DNA of 64,000 nt. Source: Doris montereyensis. Its lineage: Eukaryota > Mollusca > Gastropoda > Nudibranchia > Dorididae. The stretch lies in assembly GCA_037039925.1 (NCBI GenBank), contig JAXRKP010000101.1:72501-136500 (forward strand). The letters are read 5' to 3'. The translations under genes were made by a program, and so were the position numbers. Shown one piece after another: positions 10,701 to 25,700 of this stretch. Each line of letters begins with the position of its first letter. Position 1 is the first letter of the stretch. The notes under the pieces were generated by a model, which worked only from the letters and a program-made list of their open reading frames with translations, did no database searches and was not told where the DNA came from.

Positions 10701-13700
10701 TAAATTTCCAACTTTCTAGTAGCTTTTCATGTCTACTCCTGCTCTAGCTCTATCTTTGACATCTACTCCTGAGAAGATTAAAATATGATTCGGTCCTACA
10801 TTTTCTATTCCTTGTCTTTTTTGTTGTTTCTTTAATGGCCAAAATGTCTACTTTGAATTTTTCCATTTCTTCCACTAATTCTAACTCTTTTCCATTTATT
10901 GCCCTTACATTCTATGTTCCAAAAATCACAGTCTGTATTCGTTTCCAAGTTTGTCTTCAAGCAAAGCTTATATGCCTTTGAAATGTGTCACTCTTGCGGG
11001 GGATGGAATTAATCTGGCATGGAGCAATAACTTTTGTTGGCATTCAGAGAGTTATTTTTCTGGTTTTATGATCTGTGTTATCATTTATATTGTCAAGTTT
11101 GAAGCCTTAACACAGTTATCATAATTGGCCAGTCATAAAAACGCATCTATCGCTCTATCTATCCTTATCTATCTGTGTATCTGTCTATCCATCCATCCAT
11201 CCATCTATGTAGCTGTGTTTCTATCTATCTGTGCATGTATGTATGTATATTGATCAATTGTTTATTACATGTAAAAAATGTATATAAATTATCGTTACGT
11301 TTAAAAATACACTCATGCTTTACATACATGATAGCAAAGCAACGGATAAGGCCGTGAAATGAATGTTCAAGCTCTATAGGGGAACAGATGAGACAAACAC
11401 AAAGGAATGCTCAGACAAACACTTAGGCTATCAGACGGATTCAAATCTATTTCAAAAACTCTTAGGGCGTCAGATGGAATCAAACTTGCATTTCACTGCC
11501 TCGCCATGGAAGGATGAAGGCTCTTGGTTGAAACTTGTAACTACATCAAAAAGTTTTGTTGACAAGTTTTTTTTCGGAAACAAAAAATGTTTCATGATTG
11601 TGAGTTTACTGTTTGCTCTTGTTTTTCAAACAAATTATCTAAAAATACTAAAACTAGTTCACCTCTTATCTCTGTAAAAAGATCTTTTGAGTATATTGGT
11701 AATTTACATTCAGTACATCAGTTTTAACTCAATGTTTCAGGTTCCGCTGTCATCACTTTCCCTTCAACTTCTGACCAGGCCGTGCTTGCAGGAAATTCAG
11801 AATCTTCTAACTCTTCAAATTTTGGGCTGTTCATTGAATCAGTGTGTGGCAGGTAGGCCTTCAAAGTGTGTGCAAAATTTCAGGTGTTCATTGAATCAGT
11901 GTGTAGCAGGTGTGTGAAAGGTAACTCTTTCATTTTGATCATAAGAAGCATGGTGATAATGATTTCTTGTTTTTTGTTCTAGACTCATGATAGATCCAGA
12001 TAATATATTCCAGTTGTTTGTGTTCAAGAATCATGATAGATTCAGATAATGATTGCCTGTTGTTTGTGTTCAAGAATAAATCATGATAGGTTCGGATAAT
12101 GATTTTCTGTTGTTTGTGTTCAAGAATCATGATGGTTTCAGATAATGATGTCCCTTTGTTTGTAGTATAAGAATCATGATAGATTCAGATAGGGATTTCT
12201 TTTTGTTTGTTGTATAAGAATCATGATAGATTCAGATAATGACTTCCTTTTATTTGTGTTTAAGAAGCATGATATATTTAGATATTGGTTTCCTCTCGTT
12301 TGTGTTCAAGAATCATAATAGATTCTGATATTGTTTTCCTATTGTTTGTGTTGAAGCATCATGATAGATACAGATAATGATTTCCTGTTGTTTATGTTCA
12401 AGAATCATGATAGATTTAGATAGTGATTTCCTGTTGTTTGTTGTATAAGAATCATGATAGATTCAGATAATGATTTCCTGTTGTTTGTTTTTGAAGAATC
12501 GTGATAGATTCAGATAATGATTTCCTTTTGTTTGTTGTATAAGAATCATGCTAGATTTAGGTGATTTCCTTTTGTTCGTTGTATAAGAATATTGATAAAT
12601 TCAGATACTGATTTCCTGTTGGTTGCGTTCAAGAATCATGATAGATATTTAGATAATGATTTCCTGTTGTTTGTAGTATAAGAATCATGATGTATTTAAA
12701 TGAGTTCGTGTTGTTTGCTGTGTAAGAATTATTATAGATTCAGATAATGATTTCCTATTGTTTGTACTAGAATCATGATAGATTCAGATGATGATTTCCT
12801 GTTGTTTGTGTTCAAGAATCATGATCGGTTCATATAATGATTTCCTGTTGTTTGTGTTCAAGAATCATGATCGGTTCATATAATGACTTCCTGTTGTTTG
12901 TGTTGAAGAATCATAATAGATGCAGATGACTATTTCCTGTTGTTGGTTGTATTAGAATCATGATATATTCAGATAATGATTTCTTGTTCTTTGCTGTATA
13001 AGAATCATGATAGATTCAAATAATGATTTCCTGTTGTTGCTTGTATTAGAATCATGATATCTTCAAGTATAATGATTTCAGATAATGTTGTTTGTAGTAT
13101 AAGAATCATGATAGGTTCAGATAATGATTTCCTTTTGTTTGTAGTATAAGAATCATGATATGTTCAGATAATGATTTCCTGTTGTTTGTAGTATAAGAAT
13201 CATGATAGCTTCAGATAATGATTTCCTGTTGTTTGTAGTATAACAATCATGATAGGTTCAGATAATGATTTCCTTTTGTTTGTAGTATAAGAATCATGAT
13301 ATGTTCAGATAATGATTTCCTTTTGTTTGTAGTATAAGAATCATGATAGGTTCAGATAATGATTTCCTTTTGTTTGTAGTATAAGAATCATGATATGTTC
13401 AGATAATGATTTCCTTTTGTTTGTAGTATAAGAATCATGATATGCTCAGATAATGATTTCCTTTTCAGATAATGATTTCAGATAATGATTTTCTTTTGTT
13501 TGTAGTATAAGAATCATGATAGGTTCAGATAATGATTTCCTTTTGTTTGTAGTATAAGAATCATGATAGGTTCAGATAATGATTTCCTTTTGTTTGTAGT
13601 ATAAGAATCATGATAGGTTCAGATAATGATTTCCTTTTGTTTGTAGTATAACAATCATGATAGGTTCAGATAATGATTTCCTTTTGTTTGTAATATAAGA

Positions 13701-16700
13701 ATCATGATAGATTCAGATAATGATTTCCTTTTGTTTGTTGTATAAGAATCATGACAATCTTCAACACAGCTTTCCTCTGTAATGTTAAAAATTGTTTTTC
13801 TCTTTCTTCATTTGTCCCTTAGGTGAAGCTGACTCCTTCCTAGCCCAACATATGTTGAAGGACGAAAATGTTTTTGCCATCCTCAGTAATGACTCTGACT
13901 TTTGTATATTCCCCGGCAGTGTTCTTCTGAACAATGATTTCTTTGATCTTGAAGATGACCTTGGCCTCGGAGCTTCTACTCTGAGCATTAAAATGCCTGA
14001 TAAAATAATGTGTGAGATTGTCTCCTCTGAACGTTTATGGAGACATTTTGGGGTTAGTCTGCTTGCGTTTGCAAGGGAAAAGGTGTGAGAGAGAATTTAA
14101 CACAGACATTGGCAATTTTTTTTTTTTTTACATTGTGAAATAAACACTACTATTCCTCTTTTCACAAATTTGTAAATACATTGTATCACTGTAAATGACA
14201 CAACTTAAAAAAAATTTCAAATAAAGATAAAAAAAGAAATTAACTGACCAGAAAATGTCTGCATTTAATTCGCAAGCTAATCAAACTATGTCTGTTGTTT
14301 ACTGGCAAACTGTGTCTGAATTTTACCAACAAACCATGACCGGATCATTTTTGCATTTAATTGACAGCCTAATGTACAAACAGTGACCGCATTTTGTACT
14401 TTTCTTTCAGTTTCCGGGAGTGGAATACTTAACGGAGCTTTCCATCATTCGTGGCAATGATTTCACTAATCCATTTCTAAAACAAGTTATTCCCAGAGCC
14501 AGCTGCGAGAAGAGAAGGATTGATGAACTGGTTCAGCTGGTGAAACAATATGGAAAAGCAGAGAACTGTCCAGTTTATGGCAAACTTATAGTAAGAAGAT
14601 ATAATTCTTTATGATGTGTGTATTAACATTAATAACATAAAAAAATTTGTTTTCATCCCTCTCTATCCTCACTATGGGTGGTATTTATGGCCGAGTGGTT
14701 AGGCTGCTGGATTTGGGATCGTGAGGTCTGCTGTTGTGTTTCCCAGTCGGTTGAGGTGCACATGGGTACAAGTACTAGCTTGGGAGTAAAAACCTGTGTA
14801 AGACTAGTGTCCTGTCTAGGAAATGATTATTATGACCTTTTCCGCTTCATGCTATAGAAACCGAGTGCTGCTGGTAGAAGTAAAAGTCCTGCTTATTCTT
14901 CTGTCACTCTTTCACACGTCTTTCATCTTGGTGTGCACTCTAAGTTCACCCTGTGCAAAAGATAAAGAGATAAGGATGGATTTATAGTCCGTATCCTTGC
15001 ACAACAGGGCAGTGGACAGGTAAGCACCTGTACGGGAGTAGATGATCCCACCCTCGACGAGTCTCCTGCTACCTTGCAGGCAGGTCTTGGCTGACCATAG
15101 GCTAAGGGAGTTAACCCTGACAGAAAATAACAACCTGCTGCCTTGCAGGCTGGTCTTGAATGACTAAAGGCTAAGGGAGTTAACCCTGACAGAAAATAAC
15201 AAGGCCCGGTAGGGGGCCTTAAGGTGGCAGCCTCACCATCTACCTAGGGTACAGTGGGCTAATCCCTACTTATCCAAAACAACCTGATTCAAAGTAATAT
15301 ATACAATGATATACCCGGCTTGAACTTTCGAAGACGGCTCTGGAAAAGAACACGACTGTGATTTTTGGAACATGGAATGTTAGGGCAATGGAAAGAGTTA
15401 GAATTAGCTGAAGAAATGGAAAAATTCAAAAGTAGACATTTTGGCTATTACAGAAACAAAGAAAAAGGACAAGGAATAGAAAATGTAGGACCAAATCATA
15501 CTTTAATCTTCCCAGGAGTAGATGTCAAAGATAGAGCTGGAGCAGGAGTAGGCCTCCTAATGCATAAAAGGCAAAAAATGCTACTAGAAAGTTGGAAATT
15601 TATAAGCCCACGACTATTAGAGGTAAATATTAAACCAAAAGGAAGAGAAATTAAATTATTAATAGCTTATGGACCAAATGAAGATGCCCCCAAAGAAGAA
15701 AAAGATATCTTCGAAAATGAGCTGCAGAGAATCTTAAACCCAAACAGGAAATAATGGTTTTAGGAGATTTAAACTCTAGAGTAGGCAATAATGTAGAAAC
15801 ATCAGGAGGAGTAATAGGTAAAGGAGAGACAACAACTTCTCCAAATGGAGAGAGACTGATAGATTTTTGCCTAAAGAATAACATGAAAATAGCTAACACA
15901 TTTTTTTCCTCATAAAGATATCCACAAATATACAAGAGTAAATGAAGATAGATGTGAAAAGTCAATCATACACTACATAATAGTTAGCAGCTCCCTTTTT
16001 ACAGTACAATGGATGCTAGAGTAAGCAGAGGAACTGAAATATTTAGTGATCATCACCTAGTGATAACCAAAATGAGATTATTAACTGAAGAAAACAAACA
16101 GGAAAGGAAAAAAGAAGAAAGCTACTGAACTCAAAATAGAAGAACTAAATAAACCAATATTAAAACAGATGTACCAATCTAAGAGAAGAAATCAGCCAGA
16201 GAATCAAAAAGGCAAGTGCAATATATAACCATCTAGGAAAGGCATTTGTAGGTAAACAAGAATTGTCAACAAAAACCAAAATGGCAGTATACAACACAGT
16301 TTATTGTCCTACTCTCCTCTATGGCAGTGAAACCTGGACCTTAGACAGCAGGGAATACAGTAAAGTGCAGGCAGCCGAAATGAAATATCTAAGAAGAGTA
16401 GTAGGGAAAACTAAAAGAGACAAAATCAGAAACACAACAATAAGAGATAAAACCAAAGCAGATATCATAAAAACTAAGATAAAATGAATCAACTGAGATG
16501 GTTTGGACATGTTAACAGAATAAATGACAATAGAATAGCTAAATCAGTATACAGTCCTAAAACTCAAGGTAAAACACCAAAAGGCAGACCTCGGAGAAAG
16601 TGGGAAGAAGATATAAAAGAGGCATTAACGCAAAGAAATTTAACTTCCATGGAAGGAAACAGAAACTGTCAGGACAGGGCAACCTGGAGAAAGATCATTT

Positions 16701-19700
16701 CGGGCATCTAAAACCCATACACCGGAAGGTAGAATGGGAACTGATAAAGAAAGAAAGAAGAAAGAAATCCTTGCACAAGTGCAGGCTCACCCATTGTACA
16801 TTATTTATCCCCCAGCATATTTCATTTAACGTACTTCTCAACTCCCTGGGGAACATACCTATAGCTGGGTACTCGTTCACACCTGAGCCAAGTGAGGAAA
16901 GCAGAGGTGATGTACCTTTCCTAAGAGTCAAACATTGTGAAAAAACACCCAGGCCAGCCATGGGGTTTGAACCAGTGTCGTCCTAATTACAAGCTCACAA
17001 CAGTCACAGCTCTATGGTTTCGCTACAGCAGCCCCCCCCCCCCCCACACACACACACACACTCCAATCACGGCAAGTGGTGGATGGAGCTGATTTCAATA
17101 AAACAAAACAAACTTTAATATTCAAATTTGTAAAAATTTCCCCCTCAGGCTGATAACGCTGCTTTGCAAGAGGCCGTCCATCACTCCAGAAAGTTCTACG
17201 CTATGCAACTCGGGAAGAGATCAGTGACACTAGTCACCAAACTTTCCGGATCATTCTGGAGAAAGTCCGACAGTGTGTCTTTCCCAGCTCCATCATATCC
17301 ATGTGGAAATCATTTTACTGGCATCGGCAGGTAGGTCTGAAGGGATTTGGTTATGTGCATGTGATAGCTGTGTAGCATACATTGCAGCACAGCAGCAAGT
17401 TAAAAGTTTGCAGGGTTTTAGCTATGTGCATGTGATAGCTGTGTAGTATACATTGCAGCAAGTTTAAAGTTTGCAGGGATTTAGTTATGGTGATAGCTGT
17501 GTGACATACGTTGCAGCAAGTTTAATGTTTGAAGGAATTTAGTTATGTGTATGTGATAGCTGTGTGGCATACGTTGCAGCAAGTTTAAAGTTTGCAGGGA
17601 TTTAGTTATGTGATAGCTGTGTGGCATACGTTGCAGCAAGTTTAATGTTTGAAGGAATTTAGTTATGTGTATGTGATAGCTGTGTGGGTGCAGCAAGTTT
17701 AATGTTTGAAGAATTTAGTTATGTGTATGTGATAGCTGTATGGCATATGTTGCAGCAAGTTTAAAGTTTGAAGGATTTAGTTATGTGATAGCTGTGTTGC
17801 ATACGTTGCAGCAAGTTTAAAGTTTGAAAGGATTTAGTTGTGTTATAGCTGTGTGGCATATGTTGCAGCAGGATTTAGTTATGTGAAGTTTGTTAAAGTT
17901 TGAAAGGATTTAGTTATGTGATAGCTGTGTGGCATATGTTGCAGCAAGTTTAATGTTTGAAGAGATTTAGTTATGTGATAGCTGTGTGGCATACGTTGTT
18001 GCAAGTTGAACGTTGGAAGGGATTTAGTTATGTGTATATGATATCTGTGTGGCATACGTTGTTGCAAGTTTCAAGTTTGAAGGAATTTAGTTATGTGATA
18101 GCTGTGTGGAATACGTTTCAGCAAGTTTTAAGTTTGAAGGGATTTAGACATGATAATGATAGCTGTGTGGACGTTGCTGCAAGTTTAAAGTTTGAAGGAA
18201 TTTAGTTATGTGATATATATGTTTCAGCAAGTTTTAAGTTTGAAGGGCATAGCTGTGTGGACGTTGCTGCAAGTTTAAAGAAGGAATTAAAAATAGCTTT
18301 GTTACGTTGCAGCAAGTTTAAAGTTTAGTGATTTAGTTATGTGAAGCTGTGTGGCATACGTTTTAGCAAGTTTAAAGCGAAGGGATTCAGTTATGTGATA
18401 GCTGTGTGGCATACGTTTTAGCAAGTTTAAAGTTTGAGTGATTTAGTTATGTGATAGCTGTGTGGCATACATTTTAGCAAGTTTAAAGTTTGAAGGGATT
18501 CAGTTATGTGATAGCTGTGTGGCATACGTTTTAGCAAGTTTAAAGTTTGAAGTGATTTAGTTATGTGATAGCTGTGTGGCATACGTTTTAGCAAGTTTAA
18601 AGTTTGAAGTGATTTAGTTATGTGATAGCTGTGTGGCATACGTTTTAGCAAGTTTAAAGTTTGAAGGGATTTAGTTACGTGTATGTGATAGCTGTGTGGC
18701 ATACGTTTCAGCAAGGTTAAAGTTTGAAGGGATTTAGTTATGTGATAGTGATAGCTGTGTGGCATACGTTGCAACAAGGTAAAAGTTTGAAGGGATTTAG
18801 TTACGTGTATGTGATAGCTGTGCGGCATACGTTGCAGCAAATTAAAAAAATCCTGATAGAAAATGGCTCACCACTCCTGTTGTTTTATGTAACCAGAATA
18901 GGCAGGGCTAGGTCAGACGTGTTCTTTGACTGTGTTGGTTACATGTCCTGGCCCAGGTTGGTGGCTCGAGACCCAGTCTCATCAAAGATCGATAAAAAGG
19001 AGATTCCATGTGCACATTAGAGATCCCTTGGCTGTTTACACAGCAGTTGGGGCAAAATTGAAATTTCTTATCAAAAGTCCTGAGATCACCTTAATTGTAT
19101 AATAAAGTTCCTTCAAGGCCATTACAGCCCAATAGAGCTGGAGCTTATCCTGGTTTCTATAGTGTGAAGCGGAACAGGTGATGGTAATCACCTATTCAGA
19201 TTTTCACTCCCAAGCTAGTGCTCGACGCATTTGCACCCGTGTCGAGTGGGGAATATGAGTTTTAAGCGTTTTCCCTAAGGAATACAACCTTGGTCCTAGC
19301 TTTGCTATGATTTGAACCCATGACCTCGTGATCCCAAGTCTGGCAGCCTAACTACTCGGCCACTGATACTACACCTAAGCTGTGGATGCGGGTAAAATCA
19401 AAGTCAAATAAAATCTTCAAATTGAAATGACAATTTGTGGCTGGCGGGTCCCGCTGGTCACTGCACGCGGCGGAAGGGGAAATTCCAAGCAAACAAAACA
19501 AAGTCATTTTTTTTCTTCCCCACTTTTGTATTCTGACTATCACCTTAAAATCCTTGAAGATAATGGAAGAACCTTTTGCCACGCTGAGGTCAGCCGAAGA
19601 AGCTCTTGTCCCCTTGAGGTCTCAGCTCTACACCATCGTCCTCCCAGAGGACAGATGTGTGGTGATGGAATATGGACGCTCACACAAACGTCTATTTGAT

Positions 19701-22700
19701 ACGATGCAGGTAAAATTTAAACTGCTTTCGTTATATTATCATGCGTCTTACCTGGCGCTAAATCATGCTACTGGCATTAGTCATCTTTTGTTAACAGAGT
19801 TTTTGATCTGGAATTATTGATGGCTAGAAGATTGTGAAAGCTATGGACGTCTGAAAATGCTTAAGTTTGAGCTTGTGAATTTTTTTGCGCAGACAGGCTT
19901 AATTTCCAGTTTGATTTAATCAGACTTCATTTTTGATGCCTTTTTAAAGTTTATTCTCAGATAATGTACAGTTTACACAATTTGGTTAAAGGTTAATATT
20001 TAAATGGTGGTGATTACGAGAGGAATAATATGTATAGGCCACAAGAAAGATCGACTTTGAATTTATTATTGATTTAGTTTCTTTAGTTTTCGACCGTTTA
20101 TCCATTTTGTTAAAAAGTGCTTACTTTAAGTTCCTCTTGTTACATCATTACTTTTTCGACTACATATTTACTTACTTATGTAAATTGGACACACATACAC
20201 AAAAAATATTTAAAAATCAACCAACAAAGAGCATACTTTCTCATGCTTGACTGACCTTCATAACTTGAATTTTTTTTGATTGAAAGTCAAAGTTCTTTTT
20301 GGTTTAAATATGTTTTTTTTTTATTTAGTTTATACTGAGACACTTGACAGACAGAGGAAACATTTTGTTGGTTCTATTATTTTTTGTTCTTTTTATTTGC
20401 ATATTTTTATAATTTTATAAGGCTATATGATGCATTTATAATTGATAGCACATGAAATTTGCTTTTAATATGTACGTTCCTTAGGTATTGTGATACATAT
20501 CTATGTATACAAAGCTAAATTTCTCTAACTTTGGGCGTGGTAAAGTCAGGAACCATTGCACCCACAGCCACCGTGTAGGTTTAGAACAGCCTGCTTTAGG
20601 GTCTAATTTTGGATCAAGACTGAATTTGAATTGATTGGAAAAAGATTGTTTGCCTTCGATTTCTGATCCTGATTGTAAAATGCTCACGTAACCTCAGTGT
20701 CTAGTATCGAGTACTGACTCGATCTACATTTCAGATCTTATTATTTTGGTAACAATGGTTTCAGAGTTTATCACAGTTGTTTTAAGTTCAAGAGTAAATG
20801 TAAATTTCCTTTGAGGCTCTTATGACCTATAAGGTCAAGGTTTATCCCGATATTTATAGCATGAAGTGGAACAAGTGATAATAATCACTTCTTGGACTGG
20901 ACATTAGTCTTTTGCAGGTTTCTACTCCCAAGCTGGTGCTGATACTCATTTGTACCTGGGTAGAGTGGGGAAAATGTGTGTTAAATGTCTATTCCATGGA
21001 GTACACCGTCAGACCTAGCATTGCTAGGATTTGAACCCATAAGCCCATCTGACCCCAAAGGTGTTCAATGAGAGACATGTCTGTGATCAGCTGCGTCAGA
21101 GAGTAAAAGCTCAACAGGACATCAACATCGTACAGCAACTACAACAGGCATTAGTAGAGGAATAGAATGAGATAGCACAACAGCCAATAAGAACATTTAT
21201 ATGAACAATCCGGGCAGTGGACAGATAAGCACCTGTACGGGGAGTAGATGATCCCGCCCTCCACAAGTCTCCTGCTGCCTTGCAGGTGGGTCTTGGCCGA
21301 CCAAAGGCTAAGGGAGTTAACCCTGATAGAAAACAACCTGCTGCCTTGCAGGCCAGTCTTGACTGACCAAAGGCTAAGGGAGCTAACCCTGACATAAATA
21401 AAAACCTGCTGCCTTGCATGCTGGTCTTGAGTGACTAAAGGCTAAGGGAGTTATCCCTGACAGAAAATAGCAAGCCCTGGTAGGGGTCTCCAGGTGGCAG
21501 CCCCACCATCTACCTAGAGTACAGTGGGCTAATCCCTGCTTATCCAAAGCCAAACTGATTCAGAGAAATAAATGTAATATACCCGGCTTGACCTTTCAAC
21601 GACGAAATTAGAAATGAATACGGACTGATTTTTGGAACATGGAATGTTAGGGCAATAAATGAAAAAGGGTTTTTAATTTTCTCAGGAGTAGATGTCAAAG
21701 ATAGAGGTAGAACAGGAGTAGGCCTCCTAGTGCATAAAAGGCATGAAAAGCTACTAGAAAGTTGGAAATTTATAAGCCCAAGGCTATTAGAGGTAAATAT
21801 TAAACCAAAAGGAAGAGAAATTAAATTATTAATAACTTATGGACCAAACGAAGACGCAAGTAAAGAAGAAGAAGATATCTTCGAAAATGGTTTACAAATA
21901 ACTGCAGAGAATCTTAAACACAAACAGGAACTAATGCTTTTAGGAGATTTAAATGCTAGAGTAGGCAAAAATGTAGAAACGTCAGGAGGAGTAATAGGTA
22001 AAAAAGGAGAGACAACAACTTCTCCAAATGGAGAGAGACTAATAGATTTTTGCCTAAAGAATAACATGAAAATAGCAAACAACTTTTTCATCAGAAAGAT
22101 ATCCACAAATATACAAGAGTAATTGAAGACAGGTGTGAAAAGTCAATGATAGACTACATAATAGTTAGCAGCCCCTTTTTTACAGTACATTGGATGCAAG
22201 AGTAAACAGAGGAGCAGAAATATTTAGTCATCATCACTTAGTGATTGCCAAAATGAGATTACTGACTGAAGAAAACAAACAGAAAAGGAAAAGAGAAAGC
22301 TACTAAACTCAAAACAGAGGAATGAAATAAACCAGTAGTAAAACAGGTATACCAATCTAGGATAAAAATATTTATCAGTGAAAGACAGATGGATCTGAAT
22401 GATAGCACAGTAGAAGAAAAGTGGTAGATGTATAAGGAAGCACTCCTCAGTTGTACTGAAGAGGTCTGTGGTAGGAAACAAATTAAAGGAGATAGGAAAA
22501 GAACAGCTTGATGGAATGAGAATGTCAAGACTAAGATCAAAGAAAAGAAGGATGCCTGGAAGAAATACTTGCAAACAAAGAGACCAGAGGATAGGATAGA
22601 TTAGATGAATAAAAGATCTATTGCCAAAAAGGAAGTGAGGAAAGCGAAACAGGAACAATGGGAAGAGTTTGGACAAAGACTTCAAGAAAGCTATCAAGGA

Positions 22701-25700
22701 AATGAAAAGCTGTTCTGGGGGCAATGAAGAACATGAGAAAGACCAAAGCATGCCTAATACGACAAATTAAGAATGCCAAAGGAGAAATAATGAAAGAAGA
22801 CAGCGAAATCATGGAAACATGGAGAAAGCATTTTCACCAATTACATAATCCCTCCAGAACATATGAAACAAGTAAAGATCAATTAGTAAGAGTAACAAGT
22901 AATCCAGATGAGGCAGCTGAAGATGTAGATATATCAATGGAAGAAATCCAGATAAGAAAAATGAAAAAAAGCCCCAGGAGCAGATCAAGTTTATACAGAA
23001 ATGATTAAAAATCAGGGGAGAGAGGCAGACAAACTACAACATGCAATATGTTAACAAGCATGGAAGTCCAAACAGGTGCCAGACAGCTGGAAAAAGGGAT
23101 ATCACTACTTAGCGTTCCAGGAAAAGTATATGCCAGGATACTGGAAATGAGACTAAGGAAAAGAGCAGAGGATCAGATTGAAGAGCATCAGAGTGGATTT
23201 AGACCAGGAAGAAGTGTACATAACCACATATTTACAATTAGACAAATAATAGAAAAATTCCTTGAGAGAAACATTGACTTGCACCTGTGTTTTATTGACT
23301 TAGAAAAGGCATTTGACACTGAGGAGGGATGAACTATGGTATTCCAAGAACACAATATAGAGCAAAATTTAATAGAAGCCATTAAAAGTTTTTACAATAA
23401 ACCAACATGTGCAGTGAGAGTAGCTGGAAACATATCTGCAGAATTTGATGTAGATATAGGAGTAAGGCAGGGTTTTATCCAAAGTCCCCTTTTGTTTATC
23501 ACATTATGGATTCAGTCACAAAGGCATCCTAAAAAAAATGAAGAAAATGAATGAAGGTATGTGGAAGCTCAAACCAGTAAATGTATCAATGCTTTCATTT
23601 GCCGATGATTTAGTTCTGTTTGGAAAATCAGAAAGTGACCTTCAGTCGAATATCAACATTATGAACAATGAACTAAATAAAAGAGGAATGAGAGTAAATG
23701 CAAAGAAAACCAAAACAATGCTAGTAACTAGGGAAGTTAAAACACAAAATCTTAAATTGGGCAGGGAGAATTTATAACAAGTTCAAAGCTACAATTACCT
23801 AGGAGTAATGATTAACTCAGAGGGAAAACTAAGAGAAGAAATCAGCCAGAGAATCAAAAAGGCAAGTGCAATATATAACCATCTAGGAAAGACATTTGTA
23901 GGTAAGCAAGAATTGTCAACAAAAACCAAAATGGCAGTATACAATACAGTTTATTGTCCTATTCTCCTCTATGGTAACGAAACCTGGACCTTAGACAGTA
24001 GAGAATACAATAGAGTACATGCAACTGAAATGAAATATCTAAGAAGAGTAGTAGGGAAAACTAAAAGAGACAAAATCAGAAAACAACAATAAGAGATCAA
24101 ACCAAAGCAGATGGCATAAAAACTAAGATAGAAACAAATCAATTGAGATGGTTGGGGCATGTAAACAGAATAAATGACAATAGAATAGCTAAATCAGTAT
24201 ACAGTGTTAAAGCCCAAGGTAAAAGACCAAAAGGCAGACCTCGGAGAAAGTGGGAAGAAGATATAAAAGAGGCATTGAAGCATAGAAATTTAACTTTTTT
24301 GGAAGGAAACAGAAAATGACAAGATAGGGCATCCTGATTTGATTTACCCTCTTTCACAACTAAGGTGATCTCAGGGTTTTCGGTAGGATTTTTAATTTTA
24401 CTCCGACTGCCCTGTAAACAGCCAAGGGATCTTTAACATGCACAACAGAGTGTTGTGATCTGCACACGGGACCTCCTTTTTATCACCTGTCAATCCACCT
24501 ACCTGGACAAGGGTGGTAGATTTAACTCGAAAATTTTTCAACCTTTGGCGGGGCTCGAACCCCTACCTTTTGGTTGCGAGGCCACACCTTGCCTCTGGAA
24601 TGCCGAGTCCCCTGACTTTTGGAATTTGATATTGTGGGGACTTGTTTTTTTTGTGTGCTGTTTTCTGCTGAGGATTATGGCACCAGTTTAAACTCGATTC
24701 CTTTCTAAACATCCTTAATTGTTTGTGTTTCAAATTTTATCATTCTAGAGGGAATGGTAAGAAATCTATAGGTTTGTAAATAAATTGAAAGTTTTCATTG
24801 TCGGACAGTATATATGCATGTTTGAGATAGATAAAATAATTATTTGTCCTAATATTTCTTTTCTTTCTTCAGGTCCATAAATCCGAGGATAAAGATATAC
24901 CGAGCTTGCCTGTTGTCAATGAAAATTCCTTCGATGAAAATCTGTTGGTGTTTGAGCATATCTTGTCCCACCAAGAGCTGTTTCCAAACAGACTGGGTAT
25001 GACTGTCAATATTACGCAATGTTTGAAAGCTGTGCTACTTTTGCTTATTGGAGACAAAGGTCCGTAGGGTTATGTGATTTTCGGAATGGACCGAAAAGAC
25101 CAGAGAACTGTCCCCCAATTTAAATAATAATGTAATATTCAACATTACAGGAGGTTTGTGTGTAGTTCAGGAGGGCGGGAGGTAGACTCACATTCCTGGA
25201 AATTTTCTGCACTTAACGGTTAGAGTTGGCAACTGTACATGTACTATCAGTGTTATGGTGTGTGTATTTTTCAATAGACTAGGTATGACTGTCAATGTAA
25301 TACTGTGTGTATTTCTCAACAGACTAGGTATGACTGTCAATGTAATACCGTGTGTATTTCCCGATAGACAAGGTATGATTGTCAGTATTTACAATAGACT
25401 AGATAGGCTAGAAAACACTGTCAATGTTACACTTTGTGTATTTCCCAATAGACTAGGTATGACTGTCATTGTTACACTTCATGTATTTCCAAGTAGACTA
25501 GATAGACTAGGAATGACTGTCAATGTTGTTACGCTTTGTGTATTTCTCAATAGACTAGGTGTGACTGTCAATGTTACACTTTGTGTATTTCCCACTACGC
25601 TAGGTATGGCCGTCAATGTTACACTTAATGTATTTCTCAATGCACTAGTTATGGCTGTCAATGTTACGTCATTGGGAAATACATGTGACATAACATCAGA

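Noticed and set aside
13823..14088. Longer version of ASTE1-like exon 3 ending at AAG/GTGTGA
   Set aside because: Possible, but the earlier GGG/GTTAGT donor gives the family's spacing to the GND motif.
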